Below, in pieces: positions 24,591 to 34,327 of a stretch of 64,000 bases of DNA. The stretch comes from Mauremys mutica. Lineage: Eukaryota > Chordata > Testudines > Geoemydidae. The notes beneath the pieces were generated by a model. The model did not search any database and was not told the DNA's origin. It saw only the letters and a program-made list of their open reading frames with translations. Positions within the stretch are counted from its first letter, which is position 1. Every line of letters starts with the position of its first letter. The position numbers and the translations under genes are program-made. The DNA is taken from NCBI RefSeq assembly GCF_020497125.1, contig NC_059079.1:14527553-14591552 (forward strand), read 5' to 3'.

Positions 24591-24925
24591 AGATAATCAC
24601 AATGTCCCTTCCCAACACACAGCCAACCTGTGGAACTCCTTGCCAGAAGATATGAAGGCCAAGACCATAACAGGGTTCAAAAAATAACTAGATAAATTCA
24701 TGGAGGATAGGTCCATCAATGGCTATTAGCCAGGATGGGCAGGAATGGTGTCCCTAGCCTCTGTTTGCCAGAAGCTGGGAATGGGCGACAGGGGGTGGAT
24801 CACTTGAGGATTACCTGTTCTGTTCATTTCCTCTGGGGCATCTGGCTTTGGTCACTGTCAGGAGACAGGATACTGGGCTAGATAGACTTTTGGTCTGACC
24901 CAGTAGGGCCATTCTTATGTTCTCC
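24591..24925 (+). repeat. CR1 LINE 3' end
   Basis: Clear CR1 tail: 'ctgtggaactccttgccagaagat', 'gataggtccatcaatggctattagccagg', 'gatactgggctagatagac' and 'tgacccagtagggccattcttatg'. The first ~100 bp code for the extreme C-terminus of the RT ORF and the rest is 3' UTR. Strongly 5'-truncated. Confidence 0.88.
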
Positions 24926-27900
24926 ACAGACTATTATACTTACTATTTTTCTCATTATACTTGATTCCTACAGAAATTCTATGTGACACAGGACAGATGT
25001 AGTAACCACATATGGCATTCAGATCTTATAATATCTAAGACTGCACACCAATATTTGAAAGCAACCTATGAGCAGGAATTATTTTAACACAAACTGAACA
25101 GTTACTCAGTAACAAAGAAGCAGCCTTCATCAGCACACCTGGGAACCGGTTGGTCTCCTATTATTAGGTGGGAAAATTAGCACCAAAATAGTCTAGAGGC
25201 AACTTGGAGAACATTAATAATAATGAGGCTTGTAAAACATCTGCCATTTCACACACACTGACACTCAGAAAAGGTGGTGGGTTAGGGAAGAGGCACACTG
25301 GAGATTAAGAAAGATGCCAAGCAGGAGGAAAAAAATCAGACACCAAGTGCTGGAGCTACTGATGCACAGTGTCAGTACACATTACACTGGAAGAGAGCCC
25401 AGGAAAAGTGATATAGGTGTAAGACAAAAATCCTGCAAGGCAGGTGTATTAGCGCCCACAAGTGTATCAGGTAGACATAGGGGAAATCATAGAACTATAA
25501 AAGCAGAGACCGGGATTTTCCTTTGCATTGGTATAAATGTCTATTCAAATATAAATGTTGGATCAGGAATACGCAGTGGTGTGGCTGTGATGCTCCCAGG
25601 ATATTAGAGATAGGTGGTGAGTGAGGTAATATCTTATTGGACCAACTTCTTTTGGTGAGAGAAACAAGCTTTTGAGGAACATATATTTGATATTCAGTTT
25701 TGCATAAAATTCTTTGGAGAGTTGGTTCAGGAACAGTCCATCCTTACCTAAAGATTCCCTTGAAATGCTGCCAAAAGTCAATAGGACCTTAGGTTATCTG
25801 ACATACAAGTTACAGTCACGTAAGATACTGTGGCCCAGGGCAGCTTTAATGTCCAACACCTTGTGAATGTAAAAAAAAAAAAAAAAAGGTTCTGAATTTT
25901 GTTATTGAATTTGTGCAAGTGGCTCACTTTAGGCTCAATCATTTCCCCCCCCCCTCCTTGTTCTCTTCTCCACTTCAGTCTTTCATATATAGAAAAGTAT
26001 CACAGTGCTCCACCAGCAGGTTTTACCAAGGCCTCTATATTTCAAATATCAGAGGTGGCAAATATTTCAAAAAGGTCTTTGATTCTTCTGTTTTAGGTGT
26101 TTCTAATGTCCCTTTCACCAAGTTATCCAAGTGCCACAGAAGTCAAATTACTATCATTCAGTATATTCTTATTTCATCTCCTCTCTTTCTCTATCCTTCT
26201 CTCACTTGGTCCTTTTTCCCCATCTTTCTCCTTACTTTCTTCTCTCATCAGCCCCATCCCATGCTGACCTTATGAAGGGGTGGTTATTGGAGCAAAGGTT
26301 TAGCAAAGAATTTCAGTCTGATCAATATCAGCTTTGGGCTCAATCTAATTCATTTCCAGTCAGGTTCTGCCACTGAGAATGCTCTGCCTGTAGTTCCTGG
26401 GAGTCTGAACATGACACGGTTGTCAGAGACAGACAGGTTCTAACCAGTACAAGATCCTAGAGATTAGGATCAGAACTGAGTTTGATTTGAAAGTGACCGT
26501 GGAGAGTTCAGAGCACCAAACAGATATAGTCACATTGGCCTTTTATATTTAAGAAAATGACTACTTCATGATGCCCAAATTGTAGCTTCTGGTGCCTGTA
26601 TTAACCCCATGTAAAGAGAGTTGCAGATAACCAGCCTGGAGGAGAGGAAGATGTGGATCGTAGTGCCAGGGTGCTAACTGGAAAGAAGATGTCAATCTCC
26701 TGACTAACTGGAGGTGGTAAAAGACATTCCTCCCTACACATCAGAGTGTCTACATGTGTCAAGACTGGGTACTACCCCCTTTACAAGTGGCAGCTGAACG
26801 ACCTCAGTCATTGGTCATACCTGCTTATTGACAAGCTCTTTAAAATATTTCCTTCCACTTAACATCATCGCTTCTGCCTTCCCTAGATTTACTCTAGCCA
26901 AATAATGCCTTTCACTTGGACTATGTTCAGCCCCTTCTGTGATCGCTTTCTACAAACATTGCCGTGTACTAGTTTACAGGCAGCAATGTTCATAAAAACA
27001 GTGCATGTAAGCGGGTTGTCAAGAACATTTCCAGGAAGGGACTTGCTCTCATAAAAATTGAGTATTCTCACCAGCAGCCTCAGTCTGCTTTTCCAGTTAG
27101 AGAAGAGAATTAATACCACCACGTGGAAAATGCCGTTTAACCAGCACAGCCTGAATTTTGGATATCAAAAACTTGCAACAAAATGCTCAAACCAGCAGTA
27201 ATTATTCAACAAGCAATTCCAAACGAATATATTTGAGAAAACTTGACACTGCTCATGGACAATTCACAAATAGGGTTGAATTAATCCCATTTAATATTCT
27301 GTACCAATTCTCAAGCTCACTAAATAGTAAACACACTGCACAAAGTTGAGTTCTGATAGCTTCCCATTTAAGTCACCTGAAGCACCAGATTTATGTTTGA
27401 TGTAAATCCAATCCTGAATTTCCTGTTGACAGTTCCCATTACTGGAAGAGTGCCATACTGAAAGCCTTGGTCAGACAGCAATCTAAACAACAGGGATTGA
27501 ATAGAATCACCTGACAAAATGCCCTAATGGATCAACGCAACAGTTCCCCTTTATGGAGGAGGCCCTCAGATCAGTTAAATAGGGTAGAACTGTATTTGTA
27601 GGGGTAGTCAAAATTTAAAAAAAACCCTGTTTTCCCAATCAGAAAACAGGGTTTTCCAATGAAATTTTCTTCAAGAAAAAGGTAGATTTCAACAGAATTT
27701 TCCATTGGGAAAACCAAAGTGAAATGTTTCCCATTGACCCAAATATAAAGATTCTGTTCCAGGCTGACATTAATAATCTGTATCTGCCTGAGCCTGTGCA
27801 GTGCCTCACTGGCCTTGCAGTTCTGGGTCCTTCATGCCCCAATACTCTCCTACAGAGCTACAGCTCAGCCACAAGAGGCGGCCATTGTGCTCTGTCAGAG

Positions 27901-28214
27901 ACAAAGTGCAGTAGGGAAGCATAGTCTATGGGGGAGAATGGAGGCCTAAAGGACCCAGAACTACAATGCCAGTGAGGCACCACAGCAGTTCAGGTGGGTG
28001 CAGAGGTCAGTGTCAACTATAAATATGACACATTTTGATGTTTCTAAATCAATTTTTTTTAAACTTTTCAATTTGTGAAAAAAAAGTTTCAGTATTTCAA
28101 CTTTTTGCCCAAGTCGGAATGAAATTCAAACAAACAAACCCTTTGAAATATCAGAATTTCCCACTAGATAAAAATTCCTTTTTCCCTCCCCCCGAAATCA
28201 GCTCTACATGTATG
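24926..28214. other. mostly unassigned non-coding stretch
   Basis: No gene is supported. 25604-25680 holds a phrase (tgaggtaatatcttattggaccaacttc) that in other reptile repeats accompanies the 'actaacacggctac' tails, so it is probably a small repeat fragment. Poly(A) and poly(C) runs lie near 25870 and 25945. Confidence 0.35.
27621..27655. repeat. perfect hairpin, 14-bp arms
   Basis: AAAACCCTGTTTTC at 27621-27634 and GAAAACAGGGTTTT at 27642-27655 are exact inverted copies around a 7-base loop. There is no T-run terminator context or tRNA relation. It may be the remnant of a small palindromic element. Confidence 0.7.
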
Positions 28215-28222
28215 TTTAGGGG

Positions 28223-28444
28223 CAGGGCCGGCTCCAGGCACCAGCTTATCAAGCAGGTGCTTGGGGCAGCAACTCCGGAGTGGGGCGGCACTTTCAGGTA
28301 TTCAGCGGCAATTCAGCGGAGGTTCCCTCACTCCCGCTTGGAGCGAAGGACCTCCCGATGACTTGCCGTGGATCGCGATCGCGGCTTTTGGGGGGGGAGG
28401 AGCGGGGGCTGCTTGGGGCAGCAAAACCCCTGGAGCTGGCCCTG
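28223..28444. mobile_element. non-autonomous hAT element, 222 bp
   Basis: Termini CAGGGCCGGCTCC and GAGCTGGCCCTG are inverted repeats. The 8-bp duplication TTTAGGGG flanks both sides (28215-28222 and 28445-28452). GC-rich, with a G run near 28389 and no transposase. The element at 45169-45424 is of the same family. Confidence 0.92.
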
Positions 28445-28452
28445 TTTAGGGG

Positions 28453-30130
28453 TCACTATTTTATTTTGGAGCAAGGGGACAATTGCTACATATGGGTCTT
28501 CCATCTTTGGCTACTTGCCAATGCTTTTAATATTATTGCAAATCAGCTAGTCTTTCTTCCATTTTATTCCTAAAAAGGGAGTTTAAAAAAGGTGAAAATT
28601 TTGAATAAGTAAATTACATATTATAACATCCTGTTTGGGAAGGGAGCATTTACAGAAGAGTTTAGCTTAACATACCATGCTAAAAAGATCTTATTTTAAT
28701 AAGGTGAGAAAAGGGATTTGATGTGCTATGGAAACAACATAGGCTAGTGTCCTTAAAGAACCATTAAAGGCACACAAAGTCATGGAAAAACATCTGATTA
28801 GGATCAGTTCTGCTTGTATATCATTTGTTTCACAGTCTGCCCTCATTCCTTTACTGAGGCTAGGGAATGGTGTAAACCAGAACCCACAGAATTAGTAAAG
28901 TTCAGCTTTGTATCCCAGAATAAGAACTCAACCGTCTGTTTTTGGTTCTAACCACAGGAAGGAGGCTATTTTTCAATCCCGGTTCAGATGCTGTGGAAAT
29001 CTTGCAAAAATATATGTTCTCACATGATTTCAGCGAGAGATGCCATTTTGGACCAAAAGTCTCATAAGAATAGCTCCACTGAATCCCAAACCCAATGTGG
29101 ATCTCACCCATCTAATTAAGAAGAATTGAAGAGGGTCTGAACTAGAATTTAATTAGCCAGATCTTGGGCCCTGCTCCATTGAGAATACTCAGGGAAATTG
29201 CTGGGAATGGACAGGAAAATATGCCACAAACAGCTATCAGCAGCCTCACACCTTGAAGCCCTTGGGAATCTGCTCCCTTGTTAATGCACCTGTAGGAGGG
29301 ATCCGAGCTGCATTAGCAGCAACAAAACTGCTGCCCTCGCTCTGGTCAGGATCTGCTCCAGGGGTCAAACTAAGGGAAAGGAGTGAAGGGGCTCAGAGGG
29401 ACAATCAATGGGCTCTAATGGGATTTCCCCTTTTGTCTTTTGGGGGTGGAGTTGTCAGGAAAGTTAAGGGTGAAAAATAAAACAGGTGCAGAGAAAAGGA
29501 GGGAGCGGAGACAGCAGACATTGTGAACTGTGGAAGATTTAACCATCTTTGACCCGTTGGGGAATTAACAGGGAAGAGGAGTGAAGTGGGCTATCTAGGA
29601 GATGGGAGAATGGTGGGGGGGGTTACTCTTAATTTTAAAAATCTCACCCCATTACCAACCCCCTAAGAGAAAAGTTGTGGGTCCCCTTGACAGGTAAGTC
29701 TCTAATTAAAGTGCCGACAAGGATGTGTTTGTTCCATTGGACACACCAGATCTAAAAAAGGTGTATTTGGTCTGGGGTATTTGCATTAACGTTTCCACAT
29801 AAACTTCCTTTCTTGTAAATTATGCGACACCCATGACAAGATCCCTTTGGCTCCCTTCGAAAGATTGAGGACTATCGATATTTTTCCTGCTCTTGGTAGA
29901 GGTGAATATTCCTTTACGAGAGCTCTAGCCACACTCAGTAGGGGAATTCTTAATATTCAGCTGTTGGGAGAATATTATTGTGTGCTACCAAAAAAGCCTG
30001 ATTATTTTTAAAAAAAATAATAAATCTCTGTTTAACACTCCCAGGACTTCAAAACAGTTTTAAAATAATGGTGTTTTGCTGAGGAGAAAAAGGCCCATGA
30101 AATTTAATCCATAATGGGATAGATGAGATT
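28453..30130. other. unassigned non-coding stretch
   Basis: No gene or repeat with clear ends seen. Small frames are unsupported. Confidence 0.35.
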
Positions 30131-30295
30131 CTCCATCACTGGCTGAGTTTAACTTAGAAATGGAAAGATTTGCTTGAGCTCCGTGAGACGTTAGGGGCTC
30201 AGTGTAGGAGTTACAGGAAGAAATCCTCTGGCCTGTGTTATGCAGGCCAGACTAGATGCCATAATGATCCCTTCTTGCACCTATGACTCTTTGCA
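30130..30295 (+). repeat. CR1-like LINE 3' tail
   Basis: Ends with 'aatcctctggcctgtgttatg', 'caggccagactagatgcc' and 'ataatgatcccttcttgcacctatgac', the tail of a CR1/L3-like subfamily different from the one at 24591. Decayed, with an approximate 5' limit. Confidence 0.65.
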
Positions 30296-30857
30296 ACTGC
30301 TTTGCGTTATTGAAAAAGTGCAAAAGCCAATAGATTTAGAACCCTGAGGATTCTCCCTCCTTAAAGGGACATTTTCCGTCTCCCACTTAGCTCATCTTGG
30401 CTGGATTAGAGGATCTAGCCCCATGTCTCTATAGTGGGCAAAACCATACCCTGAATCCAAATCATCCCAAACATTGGGTTTCAAAATCCAGATCCGAACT
30501 CTCCCAAACTGGGAGATATTCCAGATTTGGCCCACTACAGAGAGTGGTTTGAGTTGCTAACTTGGATCCAGATCTAAGAGTTTGGTTTGAGTCCACCTCA
30601 CTAGGAATACGTTAAGAAAGCGTATGCTAGTCATTCCCCACCTAAAATCGTAATACTCCACAACATCTCAATCATCTTCACAGCAATGAACAGGAATGCC
30701 ACAAAGCACAATTATTTTGGTGGGCTCATAAGGCCATGTCTACATGCTCTTGCATATTAAGCTAAGGAGCAGTCTAAAGGGCGGTTCTGATGGCATAGCA
30801 CAGTGGTACAGAGTGAAGGAACAAGAAAGCTGCATACAAAGGGCATAAGATCTCAAT
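30296..30857. other. unassigned stretch
   Basis: A partial 'ggccatgtctacatgctcttgcatattaa' word near 30733 suggests one terminus of a MITE, but its other end was not found. Confidence 0.3.
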
Positions 30858-31143
30858 TTAGGGCCTGTCTACATTACTGTTCAAGTTCAGACTACGGAGT
30901 ATGAAGAGCAGTGTGCACAAAAAAGTGCTACACTGTAATCCCCCCCGTGTGGATGCTGCAGGCATGAACTAAAAGGTTCCTAATTTAGTCCTGTTTGAAA
31001 GTGGACTGTGTTAATGCAAAACCAGGAACCTTTTAGTTCACACTCACAGTGTCCACAAGGGGGAGCTACAGCACAGCACTTTTGCGTGCACTGTTACCCA
31101 TGCTGCCTTAGTCCAAATTGCAGGGCAGTGAAGACATGTTCTC
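30858..31143. mobile_element. palindromic TIR MITE, about 285 bp
   Basis: The left arm (gggcctgtctacatta... gtgctacactgtaa ... gaactaaaaggttcct) is mirrored by the right arm (aggaaccttttagttcacac ... ggggagctacagcacagcac ... gaagacatg). The exact inner match is gaactaaaaggttcct at 30966-30981 against aggaaccttttagttc at 31025-31040. The outer TIRs are decayed and I could not read a target duplication. The frame at 31008-31220 starts in its centre and is not a gene. Confidence 0.65.
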
Positions 31144-31424
31144 AGAGTTCTTATGTATTTATGACATCAGACCTCTTCTTTAGAATGTCTATTACACAAT
31201 TCACTTCCTTCTGGTGTTAATTCTGCAACACAGCTTAGTATTTAGTATGCTTCTGAAAGCCACAATGCATAAAGAACAAATGCTGGGCTGGCTCAGAGAC
31301 CTAGCAATCAAGCTCTGCTTTGTCATACAGGAGATCTAGCTTTGATTCTATATCCTTTGCAGATTCAAACAAAGGAGCAACCTTTACCCATGCAGAGTAG
31401 CACTTAAGCACGGGTAGAGCTGGT

Positions 31425-32585
31425 TATGACGGGCTGGACCCTTTGGGAAGTCACTTGATGTGTTGAGATACCACTGAGTCTACCTGTTCTGCCAGCATGG
31501 GCCCCCTTTTACTTGTCTTGCAGAGCCAGGTCTTAAAACCTCTAACACACACACGGGCAGGGCCACACCCAGCTGCAGATCAGCTCTGGGAAGACTCGGC
31601 TTAAGGGACTTGCTCCAGCTTTCAGATGTCCACTTTCCTTAGAGAACAGATCTAAAGATATATTATATTCGCCTCTTCCCTCAATGTGGAAAAGGGTATG
31701 CACAATTTCTCACCCTCCCTCCCCCAGTTAGAAATCACATAAACTGGGTTGTATTATAAACCAGAAATAAATTAACTATGACAAGTGTATTTTACGTAGC
31801 TAAGGAGGTAGCAGACAGAACAAGGCAGATTACTAAGAAAATAAAACAGAGCTCGCAAACTAAGCTTAATACACTAAACAAACTGGTTACACGTGAGTTC
31901 TCACCCTAAATGTGGTTCTAATGATCTTTTTCACAGGCCAGATGCCCTTTTACCCTGGGCCCAGTTCTTTCCCCTGTTCAGTCTTACTTGTTTCCAGCAG
32001 CAGGGGAGAATTCATGACCTGGATTACCTCACGCCCCACCCTTAAATAGGATTTGCATAAGGCGGGAGTCCTTTGTTTCCTAGTTTGACCTCCCTTCCCT
32101 TACAGTGGAAAGTTACAAGAAGTGCCAGGTAATGTTTTAGTATCAGGTGACAAGACCACCTGAGTCTTTGTGGCCCTTGTAGCCATTCTTCACAGGCTGA
32201 CCCACACGTTCACAGGAACTAAGCTCTTTTACAGTCCATTGTCCTTGTTGATGGGCCATCCACCCTGTCTGGCTTTTCCATTGTTGTACCTGAAGTGTTG
32301 GCAGTGGGCGTCACCTAAAGTAGCATAGTTGAAATACAGCTACATAGTCAATATTCCTAACTTCAGATACAGAAATGATACAGGCATATAAATAGGATAA
32401 ATCTTTTAGTCTTTAAGGTGCCAGCGGACTCCTTGTTGTTTTTACAAATAGGATAACTGCATTCAGTAGATCATAACCTTTCCAAGGAGATCTCACATGA
32501 GCCATGTTGCATAAAGTATCTCTCAGTTATGTTATATTCATGTCATCAGCATATTTTCATAAAGAATATGGAGTGAAATGTCAGC
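31425..32585 (-). mobile_element. solo LTR, minus strand, with nested insertion
   Basis: Flanked by the exact 5-bp duplication CTGGT (31420-31424 and 32586-32590). In reverse it begins near tgacatttcactcc and ends with ccagcccgtcata, paralleling the plus-strand LTR at 19499-20697. It shares that element's 'gttatgatctactgaat' and 'tgaagtta-gaatattg' segments. A cctatttaaggg TATA-like motif is at about 32039-32050 in reverse. A 45-bp retro-insertion interrupts it at 32401-32445. No internal retroviral coding region is present. Confidence 0.72.
32401..32445 (+). mobile_element. 45-bp retro-insertion inside the LTR
   Basis: Flanked by an 11-bp direct duplication AAATAGGATAA (32390-32400 and 32446-32456). 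The insert (tttagtctttaaggtgcc...) belongs to the family of the fold-back elements at 21459 and 41349, which carry ttagtctctaaggtgcc. It is one of the shortest recognisable target-primed insertions one could define by eye. Confidence 0.78.
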
Positions 32586-32590
32586 CTGGT

Positions 32591-33815
32591 GAAAAATATT
32601 GGAATGAAAAATGTGTGTGTCAAAAACGACTTTCTGAAATCAAAAATTGACATTTTCAACTAAATTGGAAAACAACAATATAGGGTTGGTTTGGTTTTTC
32701 CTTCCATTTTTTGGTTTATCATGTTTCCTCCTCCCCACAACTTTGTCCCCTTCCTTCCTCACCTTTTTCACTGGCAAAATTTTTAAATGAAAACAAAAAG
32801 GAAAGAAAAGCGGGGGGAAGGGATGAGAAATGAAAAACTGGAAGTTCAAAAGTGAAATTTGTTAGAAATTCTCTCAAAAATTTAGAGAAAGCAAACCAAA
32901 AAAAAAAATTTCCTTTTTGAAATATGCAGAATGAAAAAGGCTTCAAAATTTTCACAATGCTCCCGGCCTCTTTTTTGGCTAGCGCTACACACCAGTAGTA
33001 CCAACACCCATCAGAGTAAGTAGGGGTAGCAGTGACTGGGGTACCTCATTTCACTCAGTGATCTCTCAAACAGCTGATGAAAGAGTTTCCAGGAGAAGTT
33101 TATCAAACCATTCGCTAGAGCCAGTCAGAATGTTTTTGACAAAATGAAATGTTGCCAAATAGTGCTGTTTTGTTGAAGCCTAAACATTTTACGGAGATGC
33201 ATCAGTGTCAAATAATTTTTCATAGGAAAGCTAGCTAGCTAGCTGTGGGCGTGGGTCTCCTACATCCCAGTGCCCCAACCACCAATACACCCCTCCCCCC
33301 TTTCCAAATCAAAAAGTTCAGGTGTCTGTCCAAACGATAGACATTTCACAACACAGTTCTGTTTTTGCAAAAACATTTGAAAGGGGTTTGGTTTTGTTCC
33401 AATGTGGAATGCAAACAAGTTTAGAAATCTGAAAAGTTGTTGCCAAACAAAATAATAGTCAACCCCTGATCAGTTTTGCTATACACCCAGAAACATGGCA
33501 GCCTTGCTGCAGGACCTTTAAGCTGACAGTGGCAGATCCATAGCATGAGAGAGAGAGAGAGAGATCAAGAACCTTATTACCCACAGGAGAGGCATTCCAT
33601 TTTGAAGTTAGCTGATTGCAAGGAGATAATGTGTTTAGTGCAGGATTGTTATCTATTGGGGGGAGGGGTTAATATATTAAGCTTTAAGAATTTCCAAATA
33701 TTGGAATTTCATTTTTAGATAATGTAATGCTCTCACAGACAAGTATGTCAGCTATAAATCAAAATACAGCAGTGTGAATTATGTTTCATAGCATCTTAAG
33801 TAATGTATTAGACTG
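32591..33815. other. AT-rich, low-complexity non-coding stretch
   Basis: Dominated by 'gaaattttt' and 'aaaatg' words, a tagc tandem repeat (about 33230-33244) and a GA repeat (about 33548-33562). The frames 32640-32849 and 32719-32955 on minus are poly-F/K products of this composition. Confidence 0.45.
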
Positions 33816-33818
33816 TAA

Positions 33819-34114
33819 GGGCTAGTCTACACTAGAACTGCTACAGCAGCACAGCTATACCGATGTAGCTGAGCCGCTGTAACGCTGTTAGTGTAGACGC
33901 TCTATGCCGATGGAGGGGGAGCTCTCCCAAAGGTATGTTATTCCACCTCCTTGAGCGACAGTAGCTATGTCAGCGGGAGAGGGTCTCTCCCCAACATAGC
34001 ACTGTCCATACTGGTGCTTATATTGGTGTAATTTACATCACTCATGGGGGTGACTTTTCCACACCCCTGAGCCACTTCAGTTATATCAAAGTAAGCACTC
34101 TTGTGTACAAGCCC
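33819..34114. mobile_element. Harbinger-like MITE, 296 bp
   Basis: TIRs GGGCTAGTCTACACT and GTGTACAAGCCC, with 3-bp TAA target duplications (33816-33818 and 34115-34117). Internal 'acagctataccgatgtagc', 'gtagctatgtcagcgggag' and 'cacccctgagccac' are shared with the copies at 44876 and 46958. Non-autonomous; same length class as the element at 15613. Confidence 0.88.
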
Positions 34115-34205
34115 TAAGTTTTAACAAAACACAACGCTGGCTCTGATACAGTGGTTAAGACACATAAATACTACAATGCTTTGGTAACAAGACAAGGGCT
34201 ACTAG

Positions 34206-34321
34206 AGTCTGCTCGCATCCGCCCACGAAAGCTCATGCTGCAAAACGTCTGTTAGTCTATAAGGTGCCACAGGATTCTTTGTTGCTTTTACAGATCCAGA
34301 CTAACACGGCTACCCCTCTGA
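34206..34321 (+). mobile_element. short retro-fragment, un-inverted
   Basis: Carries the tail seen at 21538-21646 (cccacgaaagctcatgct, gttagtctataaggtgcc, acaggattctttg, actaacacggctac) without the 5' inversion. A short TACTAG repeat (34200-34205, 34322-34327) may be its target duplication. This copy shows the natural orientation of the family. Confidence 0.7.
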
Positions 34322-34327
34322 TACTAG

